Of a DNA stretch of 20,760 bases, positions 14,870 through 20,760 are shown piece after piece (position 1 is the stretch's first letter; each line of letters begins with the position of its first letter). Under the pieces are notes generated by a model, which was given only the letters and a program-made list of their open reading frames with translations, did no database searches and was not told the origin of the DNA. Source of the stretch: CAYWTX01 sp964461295. Its GTDB lineage: Bacteria; Planctomycetota; Phycisphaerae; SM23-33. Made by a program: the position numbers and the translations under genes. The stretch is from NCBI GenBank assembly GCA_964461295.1, contig CAYWTX010000705.1, positions 1 through 20,760 of the forward strand. Direction: 5' to 3'.

Positions 14870-14891
14870 TCGCGAGGGGTCGAGCGTGCCC

Positions 14892-16073
14892 ATGCGAGCA
14901 TCCCATGTGAGCATCCAGGCGCAGGCGTCGCACCGACCGCGGACATTCCACCGGCCGCGGCCGGCGGGTCCGGCCGGGAGGGGCGGTCTGCGGCGGGGAG
15001 TAGCGCTGTTAATGGTGCTGAGCGTCGTGGTGGTGTTCTCGGTGGCGGCGATGACGTATCTGACGACCACGACGGTCCGGGCGACAGGGGCGAACAACCT
15101 GCTATTGGCCAGCCGCGCCAGGTACCTGGCCGAGTCCGGCGTGCAGCACGCCATCTACCTGCTTCGGGCGAAGCCCGAACTGATGGCCGGGCGCACCTCC
15201 GAGGCGAGCGCTTTGGGTCCATACTACGCGGACGGAACGCAGGACTGGTACAAGTTCCACGCGGCGCCGGATGGCGGCAATCCCCTGATCTACACGATCT
15301 ACGCCTTCAGCAGCGTGGACCGGGCGAGGGGAAAGGCGTCCTGCCGGGTCAAGCTGTCCAGCAAGTTCGCGGCTAAGGTGCAGGCGTACGGCCCCAGCTT
15401 CTGGTGGCGGCTGGGCGACAGCGGCCTGACGGCGGCCAACCAGGTTCCCCTGGCCCAGTCGGGCACGTACACCAACGGCACGCTTCGCGGCCAGCCTGGG
15501 GCGATCATCGGCGAGACGAACAAGGCCGCGACGTTTGACGGCATGGACGACTACGTGGACCTGCAGACGATGGACCTGCTGGCGGGCGGGTCGTTCACGA
15601 TGATGGCGTGGGTGAAGCTGCTAAGCCCCATCGGCGGCGACGGGCGGTTCCTGTGCAAGGCCACCGGGTTCGGCGACAACGTGCTTTGGAAAGTGGGAAC
15701 GACGGTGTCCAACGGGCAAGCGATTCCCGTATTCGGCCTGAAGGCCGACGGCAAGAAGACGGTGACGGGCGCCACGACCGATAGCCTCACGGTGGGCGAA
15801 TGGGCCCTGATTGCCGGGTCGTACGACCGGTCCTACATGCGGTTGTACAGGAACAACGTGCAATGCCGGCGGACGCCGCAGAGCGGCGACGTGGCCACGG
15901 GCAGCATGGTGCGGTCCTGGATCGGGGCCAACCCGCCGACGGCCACCTTCGCCCCATTTCATGGCCAGATCGACGAGGTCATGATTTTCCCCCGCGCCCT
16001 GACCGTTCAGGAAATCGGGTGCTTATACAAGGCGAGGGTCGCTTCGGTCGAAGTCCTTTCTTGGGACGAGTAG
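14892..16073 (+). CDS. GspK/PilX-like tip pseudopilin fused to a LamG (concanavalin-like) domain
   Basis: A 393-residue protein. After a basic N-terminus, RRG (residues 34-36) precedes VALLMVLSVVVVFSVAAM, a pilin-type helix without Glu at +5, as known for GspK. RARYLAESGVQHAIYLLR (75-92) matches the GspK/PilX segment after the helix. Residues about 165-385 form a LamG-like jellyroll: FWWRLGD, KAATFDGMDDYVDL, SFTMMAWVKL, EWALIAGSYDRSYMRLYRN, and IDEVMIFPRALTVQEI. LamG domains commonly bind carbohydrates or other ligands. GspK sits at the pseudopilus tip, so the LamG domain would be exposed there. A GTG at 14886 has better spacing to GAGGGG than ATG 14892 and would add two residues. The 36-residue stretch before the cleavage site is longer than usual. 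Confidence 0.85.
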   Translation: MRASHVSIQAQASHRPRTFHRPRPAGPAGRGGLRRGVALLMVLSVVVVFSVAAMTYLTTTTVRATGANNLLLASRARYLAESGVQHAIYLLRAKPELMAGRTSEASALGPYYADGTQDWYKFHAAPDGGNPLIYTIYAFSSVDRARGKASCRVKLSSKFAAKVQAYGPSFWWRLGDSGLTAANQVPLAQSGTYTNGTLRGQPGAIIGETNKAATFDGMDDYVDLQTMDLLAGGSFTMMAWVKLLSPIGGDGRFLCKATGFGDNVLWKVGTTVSNGQAIPVFGLKADGKKTVTGATTDSLTVGEWALIAGSYDRSYMRLYRNNVQCRRTPQSGDVATGSMVRSWIGANPPTATFAPFHGQIDEVMIFPRALTVQEIGCLYKARVASVEVLSWDE

Positions 16074-16198
16074 ATGTCCCCTCCCGCCGGCTACGCGAGG
16101 TCGGCGAGAAACGCCGGGAGGCAAGCCAGGCGGAGCACCGGACGGCAGGGGCCGCGGCGCCTGGCCAAGCCGAGGGCGTTTCCTCCAAGGAGAATCCC

Positions 16199-16525
16199 AT
16201 GCAGCGAAGGATTGTGATCCGAGTGGACGCGTATACGCGCGTGTGTTTGACAGTGATCGCGGGGTTGCTGGCCTTGCTGGTCGTGGGCCTGTGGGCCGAA
16301 GCTCCCCTGCCCCCGGCGACGGCCGAGGACCGCCCCAAGGAGAACGTGTACGTGGGCGCCCAGCGGCAGGCGATGATCGAGGCGGCCGAGGCGACCCAGT
16401 CGCACACGAAGGCGATGAAGCGGCTGGTGGACCTGTTCGAGAGCGGCCAGGCGAAGGTGCAGGTGGTCGCCGGCGACGGGGCGAAGGTGGTTAAGGAAAA
16501 TGGTGCGGCGCAAGGCGAAAAATAG
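16199..16525 (+). CDS. small membrane-anchored hypothetical protein in the pilus operon
   Basis: A 108-residue protein. Residues about 15-35 form one membrane segment (TVIAGLLALLVVGLW). The remaining 70 or so residues are charged and Ala-rich, probably periplasmic and helical (QAMIEAAEATQSHTKAMKRLVDLF, with GQAKVQVVAGDGAKVV near the end). There is no prepilin motif. AAGGAG lies six bases before the ATG at 16199. It sits between the GspK-like and GspH-like pseudopilins, and its 3' end overlaps the annotated start of the latter by 26 bases. I do not recognise a family; the position argues for a role in the pilus/secretion machine. Confidence 0.65.
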   Translation: MQRRIVIRVDAYTRVCLTVIAGLLALLVVGLWAEAPLPPATAEDRPKENVYVGAQRQAMIEAAEATQSHTKAMKRLVDLFESGQAKVQVVAGDGAKVVKENGAAQGEK

Positions 16526-17138
16526 CCCGCGGGTAAGGCCTGCCTTTCTGGGGGGGCGCGTTTGCAGTACCGCCGTAAGGCGGGCTGTTTCCGGTCGCGG
16601 GCGTACCGGGATTCCGCCTTACGGCGGGACTACGAACACGGAACGCCTTGCCTTTCGTCCAAGCGGCTTCACGCTGGTGGAACTGCTCGTGGTGATGGTG
16701 GTGCTGGCCATCGTGGCGGCGATGGTGGTGCCGATGATGGCGAACTCGGCCCAGAGCGAGGTGCTTGCGGCCGCTCGGACCGTGGCGACAGACCTGCAAT
16801 ACGCCCAGAACTACGCCATCACGTGCCGCGACCCGGTAACAGTGGCCTTCAACCGCACCAACGACTCGTACGATCTGCGCGGCAACCAAAGTGGGCTGCT
16901 CTCACATCCGATGACCAAGTCGGGCTACACGGTGGCTTTCGACGCCCGGAGCGGCTTCGACCATGCCGACCTGGTGGACGCGCGTTTCGGCACGAGCCAG
17001 TCGGTGACCTTCGACGAACTGGGTTCGCCGAACGAAAGCGGGTACGTGATCGTGGGTGGCGGAACGCAGAACTGGTACGTGATTGTGACGGCCGTGACGG
17101 GCTCTGTCCGGGTCTCCGACACGCCGCCGTCACCGTAG
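16500..17138 (+). CDS. pseudopilin, GspH-like, with an unusually long leader
   Basis: A 212-residue frame whose prepilin motif SGFTLVELLVVMVVLAIVAAMVVPMM starts only at residue 55. The globular part (ATDLQYAQNYAITCRDPVTVAFN, later VTFDELGSPNESGYVIV) has the pattern of GspH/FimT-type minor pseudopilins. Between the ATG at 16500 and the motif there is no other in-frame ATG, GTG or TTG except GTG 16503, so the leader would be 56 residues instead of the usual 6-20. That leader is encoded partly by a 14-bp inverted repeat (16570-16627) and reads as low-complexity Arg/Gly. Possible readings are a repeat insertion that kept the frame, or an unusual start codon nearer the motif. Confidence 0.8.
   Translation: MVRRKAKNSPRVRPAFLGGRVCSTAVRRAVSGRGRTGIPPYGGTTNTERLAFRPSGFTLVELLVVMVVLAIVAAMVVPMMANSAQSEVLAAARTVATDLQYAQNYAITCRDPVTVAFNRTNDSYDLRGNQSGLLSHPMTKSGYTVAFDARSGFDHADLVDARFGTSQSVTFDELGSPNESGYVIVGGGTQNWYVIVTAVTGSVRVSDTPPSP
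16570..16627. repeat. 14-bp perfect inverted repeat (REP-like palindrome)
   Basis: CCGCCGTAAGGCGG at 16570-16583 pairs perfectly with 16614-16627, leaving a 30-base loop. Each arm is itself near-palindromic (CCGCC/GGCGG), so each can fold alone. This is the look of a short dispersed palindromic repeat. It sits between the stop of the small membrane protein and the prepilin motif of the GspH-like gene. Confidence 0.75.
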
Positions 17139-17159
17139 TGTGGAAGGACGCGGGAAAGC

Positions 17160-18314
17160 ATGTTCGGTTTCATGGACAGCAAGCGTTGGCCGATCGCCCT
17201 GGACCTGGGAGCGCAATCGCTGAAGCTGCTTCAGGTCCAGCCGGTCGGGCATGAACTGGCCGTCCGGGCGGCGGCGCGTCATCGCCTGCCGGCGACCGTT
17301 GTGGCGGACTCGGAGCAGTGGCGGGAGCAGGCCGTGGTGGCGGTGAAGGAGATGCTGCGGAGCAACCCATTCCGGGGTCGCCACTGCGTTTCTTCCATTG
17401 CCAGCCGGCACCTGCGGATCAAGAACGTCCGCCTTCCCAGCCTGCCAGCCGAGGAACTGGCGCAGGCGGTGCAGTGGGAAGCGAAGGAGCGTTTCGGGTG
17501 CGACTTCGCCACCGACCAGCTCTTCCACCTGCGGGCGGGGCAGGTTCGCCAGGGCAGCGACACCTTCGAGGAGGTGATCCTCCTGGCCGTGTCGGGCGAG
17601 GCGATCCAGAACCACTTGAACCTGCTCAGCGCGATGGGTCTGGAACCCGTCCACATCGACGCCGAGCCGATGGCGATTTTCCGGCCGTTCGAGCGGACTC
17701 TCCGGCGCGAGTCGGACAGCACGGCGATCAACGTAATCGCGGACATCGGGCATTCGGCGACGAAGGTGCTTGTGGCCCGCGGGCAGAAGATATTGATCAT
17801 CAAGAGCCTGGACGTGGGCGGCAAGGACTTTACGGCCGCGGTGGCCAAGCACCTGAGCGTGGAGGTGGAGGAGGCGGCGGAGCTGCGCGGGCAGTCGTTC
17901 CGCCCGCCGCGGAACCAGGCGGGCGAGGGCGAGGGCGCTCCGGGCGCCGACGCGGTGAACTGGACGATTCTGGACGCGGTGCGCGGGCTGACCGGCGAGT
18001 TGGCGAAGGAGATCTCGCTTTGCCTGCGGTACTGCTCGGTGACTTTCCGCGGTTTGCGGCCCGATCACGTGAAGGTGATCGGCGGGCAGGCGTACGACCG
18101 CGGGTTGGTGCAACAGTTGTCGGAGCTGGTGGGAGTGCAGTGCGAGGTGGGCCAGCCGCTGCGTGGGGTGGACGTGACGAACATGGGCGAGTGTGCCATC
18201 GGGCAGGAAAGCCTGGCGGAGTGGGCGGTGTGCGCGGGATTGGCGATACGATCGGCCCCGATGGTGGCCGGGAAGAGCAGGACGAACGATGAATCACATC
18301 GACTTTCTGCCTGA
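17160..18314 (+). CDS. pilM: PilM, actin-like ATPase of the pilus assembly platform
   Basis: A 384-residue cytoplasmic protein with the actin-like fold of PilM (equivalent to the GspL cytoplasmic domain). The first phosphate loop is IALDLGAQSLKLLQV (D15-G17), the second IADIGHSATKVLV (D195-G197), and the adenosine motif is VKVIGGQAYDRG. Between them, the SRHLRIKNVRLPSLPAEELAQAV region is typical of PilM. In type IV pili PilM binds the N-terminus of PilN and couples it to the cytoplasmic motor. It begins 21 bases after the GspH-like gene, and its last 26 bases overlap pilN. A Gly/Glu-rich insertion (near residue 260) is an oddity. GGAAGG and GGGAAAG lie before the ATG. Confidence 0.92.
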   Translation: MFGFMDSKRWPIALDLGAQSLKLLQVQPVGHELAVRAAARHRLPATVVADSEQWREQAVVAVKEMLRSNPFRGRHCVSSIASRHLRIKNVRLPSLPAEELAQAVQWEAKERFGCDFATDQLFHLRAGQVRQGSDTFEEVILLAVSGEAIQNHLNLLSAMGLEPVHIDAEPMAIFRPFERTLRRESDSTAINVIADIGHSATKVLVARGQKILIIKSLDVGGKDFTAAVAKHLSVEVEEAAELRGQSFRPPRNQAGEGEGAPGADAVNWTILDAVRGLTGELAKEISLCLRYCSVTFRGLRPDHVKVIGGQAYDRGLVQQLSELVGVQCEVGQPLRGVDVTNMGECAIGQESLAEWAVCAGLAIRSAPMVAGKSRTNDESHRLSA

Positions 18315-18915
18315 GCGGATCCGCGAGGCGCGGGTGCGTCGCCAGCGGCTGATTCTGCGGATCGGCCTGCTGTGCGTTTGCGCGATCGCGATGGTGGGGC
18401 TGAGCTACGGCTTGCGGGCGAGGATCGCCACGGCTCGGGGCGAGGTGCGGATGCTGGAGAGCCGCAGCGACAACGCGTCGCAGCAGGCGTCGCTGCGCAG
18501 CTCCCTGGAGGCCCAGCTCGCCGACCTGATGATGAAGAAGGAGATCGAAGAGGCGCTGGGGCGCAGGGTGAGCGTGGAGGAAGTGCTGAGCGAACTGCAG
18601 CGGGTGCTGCCGGAAAGCATGGCGGTGTCGACTCTGTCGCTGGAGACGGTGGACGTGCGGCTGCCGGTGGAGAGCGCCAAGGCCGCCGCGGGCGGCAGGG
18701 CGGCCAGGAGCAACGAAGAGCAGTTCCGCAGCGCCAAGCGCGTGCGGGTGATTCTGACGGGCCTGGCGTTGACGAACGTGGACGTGGCGAACTTCATCGG
18801 GCAGTTGTCGAGCAGCCCGATGTTCGAGGACGTCAACATGGGCTATGCGAAGGACGTGACGTTCCGCGGGCGTTCGGCGAGGCAGTTCCAGGCCAGTTGT
18901 TACGTGGTTCGATAG
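18289..18915 (+). CDS. pilN: PilN-like inner-membrane pilus assembly protein
   Basis: A 208-residue bitopic protein. The N-terminal cytoplasmic peptide MNHIDFLPERIREARVRRQ corresponds to the conserved PilN segment (usually INLLP) that docks into PilM. One membrane helix follows at about 22-42 (LRIGLLCVCAIAMVGLSYGL), then a coiled-coil stretch, and then a ferredoxin-like periplasmic domain (VSVEEVLSELQRVLPESMAVSTLSLE, RVILTGLALTNVDVANFIGQL). An Ala/Gly-rich insertion lies near residues 125-142. The ATG is inside the end of pilM (26-base overlap), so translation is coupled. The product should pair with the PilO-like protein encoded ten bases downstream. Confidence 0.9.
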   Translation: MNHIDFLPERIREARVRRQRLILRIGLLCVCAIAMVGLSYGLRARIATARGEVRMLESRSDNASQQASLRSSLEAQLADLMMKKEIEEALGRRVSVEEVLSELQRVLPESMAVSTLSLETVDVRLPVESAKAAAGGRAARSNEEQFRSAKRVRVILTGLALTNVDVANFIGQLSSSPMFEDVNMGYAKDVTFRGRSARQFQASCYVVR

Positions 18916-18924
18916 GAGCCGGCG

Positions 18925-19467
18925 ATGTCGAAGAACCTGCGCGACAACCTCATCATGGTCGGCATCCTCGCGGCGATGGTGGTGGGGATGGCCCTGTCGG
19001 TCTTCCTGCCTCAGCATCGCCAGCTCCGGACCTGCCAGGCCCAGGCGGCGCGGGTTCGCCTGGAGATGGCCGACAAGAGCCAGCAGGCCGCCGTCGTGCC
19101 CCAGATGGTCCGCCAGGTGGAAGAGCTGAAGGCGATGTACAAGAACTTCGGCCGGCGCCTGCCGGCGCGCAAGGAACTGGGCGGGTTCCTGCACGAGATC
19201 AGCAGCAACCTTTCTCGCGACCAGTTCAGCCAGCAGGTGATCGAGCCGGGCCAGCCGGCGCGCGAAAAGCTGTTCCACACGCTGCCGATCATCCTGCGGT
19301 TCAAGGGCACCTATCCCGCCCTGGCGAGTTTCCTGACGGGCCTGAGCGAGATGGAGCGGCTGACGCAGGTGCAGAAGCTGTCCATCAGCAACAGCAGCGG
19401 CAGGGACGAGGACGGCGCCGAGTTGGATATCGAACTGCGGATGAACATCTATTTTACCGAGAGTTGA
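18925..19467 (+). CDS. pilO: PilO-like inner-membrane pilus assembly protein
   Basis: A 180-residue bitopic protein. There is a short cytoplasmic N-terminus, one membrane helix at about 9-29 (LIMVGILAAMVVGMALSVFL), a coiled-coil region (residues 35-80), and a periplasmic domain with KELGGFLHEISSNLS, then LPIILRFKGTYPALASFLTGLSEMERLTQVQKLSI. That last block is the PilO signature arrangement. It forms a heterodimer with PilN in the platform and links to the PilP-like protein. The Shine-Dalgarno TAGGAG lies six bases before the ATG. The gene starts nine bases after pilN and ends ten bases before the next gene. Confidence 0.9.
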   Translation: MSKNLRDNLIMVGILAAMVVGMALSVFLPQHRQLRTCQAQAARVRLEMADKSQQAAVVPQMVRQVEELKAMYKNFGRRLPARKELGGFLHEISSNLSRDQFSQQVIEPGQPAREKLFHTLPIILRFKGTYPALASFLTGLSEMERLTQVQKLSISNSSGRDEDGAELDIELRMNIYFTES

Positions 19468-19477
19468 CGGTACGGCC

Positions 19478-20074
19478 ATGAAACCCAACGAGACAGCGAA
19501 GAAGGACTTGAAGGCGCGGCTGCTGGCCGAACTGAAGCGCGATCCGAAGAGGGCGGTCGTGATGGGCGTGCTGGGCCTGGTGTTGTTCGTGCTGGGCGGG
19601 CGGCTGGTCCTCAAGCAGATCGGGCCTTCGGCGGCGACGGCGGCGGCTGTCAAGGCAACCCCGAAAACGGCGAAGAAGCCCTTGGCCCCTGGGGTGGGCA
19701 AGGCGGCGGCGGAAGCAGCGGCCAGGTCGGCCGCCACGGCGGCCCAGAAGGTCCTGCTCGACCGGGACCTGTTCCGCCCCAACCCGGCCTTCTTCCCGCC
19801 GGCCAAGCCGGCGGCGCCCGCGGTGAGCACGGCGAAGGTGGTGCAGGACGATCCGGCCGCTCGCCAGGCGGCGGCGAAGAAGAAGGTGCTGGCCGAGGCC
19901 CATTCGCTGGGCCTGCAGACGACGATGGTGGGATCGTCGCCCACGGCCATGATCAACGGGCAGGTGCTGCGGGTGGGCGACGTGATCCGCGGCTTCCAGG
20001 TTGTCGAGATCTCCTCGCGAAGCTGCACCCTCGTGAAGGACGAAGTCCGGGTGACACTGGAGATGCTGAACTGA
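19478..20074 (+). CDS. PilP/GspC-like periplasmic linker protein
   Basis: A 198-residue protein. The N-terminus is basic, followed by a membrane helix at about 27-47 (AVVMGVLGLVLFVLGGRLVL), a long Ala/Lys/Pro-rich linker (50-150), and a C-terminal small beta domain (GLQTTMVGSSPTAMINGQVLRVGDVIRGFQVVEISSRSCTLVKDEVRVTLEML). That domain matches the homology region by which GspC and PilP contact the secretin. The membrane helix rather than a lipobox makes it GspC-like; its position between pilO and the secretin makes it PilP-like. It likely bridges the PilN/PilO platform to the secretin across the periplasm. Confidence 0.85.
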   Translation: MKPNETAKKDLKARLLAELKRDPKRAVVMGVLGLVLFVLGGRLVLKQIGPSAATAAAVKATPKTAKKPLAPGVGKAAAEAAARSAATAAQKVLLDRDLFRPNPAFFPPAKPAAPAVSTAKVVQDDPAARQAAAKKKVLAEAHSLGLQTTMVGSSPTAMINGQVLRVGDVIRGFQVVEISSRSCTLVKDEVRVTLEMLN

Positions 20075-20165
20075 GCGTAGCACGGCCAAGCGCCATGTGA
20101 GGCGTGACGGCCGACAATTTACCACCGGTTGCCCCTGAGGCGACTGCAGTACAAGGAGAATGCCG

Positions 20166-20760
20166 ATGAGCGCGAAGGTTGATTCCAAGAGGATCGCGTC
20201 GCTGGCGGCGGTCTGGAGCGTGGCGGCGATCCTGGCGTGTGCCCCCGCGTGGGCGGCACCGGCGGAAGACAAGGCCAAGGGGGACGAGAAGACCGGAGGC
20301 AGCCACGGCGTGGCCGTGACCCGCCCCGGAACCTTCGAGATTCACGTGCAGGGGGCCGACCTGCGCGGCGTGCTACAGCTCTTGAGCACGCAGGGGAAGC
20401 GGAACATCATCGCGACGGCGGAAGTTCGCGGCACGGTGACGGCGGACCTGTACGGGGTGGACTTCTACCAGGCGCTCAACGCCATCCTTCGCTCCAGCGG
20501 GTTCGACTACATCGAGGACAAGGACGGGCTGATCAACGTCTACACCAAGAAGCAGAAGGAGGAGTTGGTCAAGTCGCAGCAGCAGGTAACGGTGAAGGTC
20601 TTCCGTCTGTCCTATCTTCAGGCCGCCGACGCCCAGGTGCTGTTGACCCCGGCGTTGTCGCCGACGGGCAGCATCGTCGTGACGCCGGCGGCGGTGCCTG
20701 GCATCGCCCCGAGCAAGACGATCGCGGGCGGCAACACGTACTCCTCCGAAGACCGGATCG
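20166..20760 (+). CDS. secretin (PilQ/GspD-like), 5' part, runs off the window
   Basis: The frame is open from ATG 20166 to the window end (198 complete codons). The start has AAGGAG seven bases upstream; an ATG at 20160 in the same frame is too close to that site. Residues 1-30 look like a signal peptide ending AWA. Then comes a secretin N-terminal (STN/N0-type) domain: FEIHVQGADLRGVLQLLSTQGKRN, followed by GTVTADLYGVDFYQALNAILRSSGFDYIEDKDGLINVYT. A further repeat-type domain begins with VKVFRLSYLQAADAQVLL, the usual secretin N1 opening. The pore-forming C-terminal half lies beyond the window. It closes the PilMNOP-secretin order seen in type IV pilus loci. Confidence 0.9.
   Translation, partial: MSAKVDSKRIASLAAVWSVAAILACAPAWAAPAEDKAKGDEKTGGSHGVAVTRPGTFEIHVQGADLRGVLQLLSTQGKRNIIATAEVRGTVTADLYGVDFYQALNAILRSSGFDYIEDKDGLINVYTKKQKEELVKSQQQVTVKVFRLSYLQAADAQVLLTPALSPTGSIVVTPAAVPGIAPSKTIAGGNTYSSEDRI

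Noticed and set aside
17830..20028. 732-codon open frame on the minus strand opposite pilN-pilO-pilP
   Set aside because: It is antisense to four well-recognised genes, its translation is His/Arg/Ala-rich without domains, and long antisense frames are expected at this GC content.

Overview
The window is GC-rich chromosomal DNA with strong G/C third-position codon use, so nearly every gene carries long open frames on the opposite strand; I treated these as shadows. The gene content suggests a Gram-negative-type bacterium, most likely a planctomycete (Phycisphaerae-like). The reasons are a secretin, a mixed type II secretion/type IV pilus locus with many pseudopilins and a LamG domain, a ThiD2-ThiE fusion, and several short families I associate with that phylum. 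This is inference; no rRNA or marker gene is present to prove it.

Left part (1-7.4 kb) is housekeeping and small unknowns. It holds the last codons of an upstream gene, a strong terminator hairpin, pdxA (minus), a small probable remnant, two small uncharacterised minus-strand genes (one with a C-terminal membrane segment, one with a CPKC motif) and a possible 35-residue overlapping ORF. An 800-base largely non-coding stretch with RNA-like hairpins precedes glyA. Then come a block of 7-bp and 14-bp tandem repeats, a ThiD2-ThiE thiamine synthesis fusion, and convergent panE (ketopantoate reductase).

Middle part (7.4-11.6 kb) holds a single-polypeptide restriction-modification enzyme (nuclease, adenine methylase and target recognition in one chain). 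Its 3' part is less GC-rich than its 5' part. It converges, with only a 2-base gap, on a minus-strand XerC/XerD-type recombinase, which is preceded by and overlaps a tiny Cys-rich protein best started at a GTG.

Right part (11.7-20.76 kb) is the most interesting. A class I cyclic-di-GMP riboswitch (GEMM motif, 11834-11926) sits upstream of a co-directional operon running off the window end. About 457 bases of structured leader separate the aptamer from the first gene. The order is two GspG-like pilins, a GspI-like and a GspJ-like pseudopilin, a GspK-like tip pseudopilin fused to a LamG/concanavalin-like domain, a small membrane-anchored protein, a GspH-like pseudopilin with an abnormally long leader containing a palindromic repeat, then PilM, PilN, PilO, a PilP/GspC-like protein and a secretin cut by the window end. 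Together they look like a c-di-GMP-controlled envelope-spanning pseudopilus or pilus whose tip may bind carbohydrate or another surface. The ATPase, inner-membrane platform and prepilin peptidase are not in the window.
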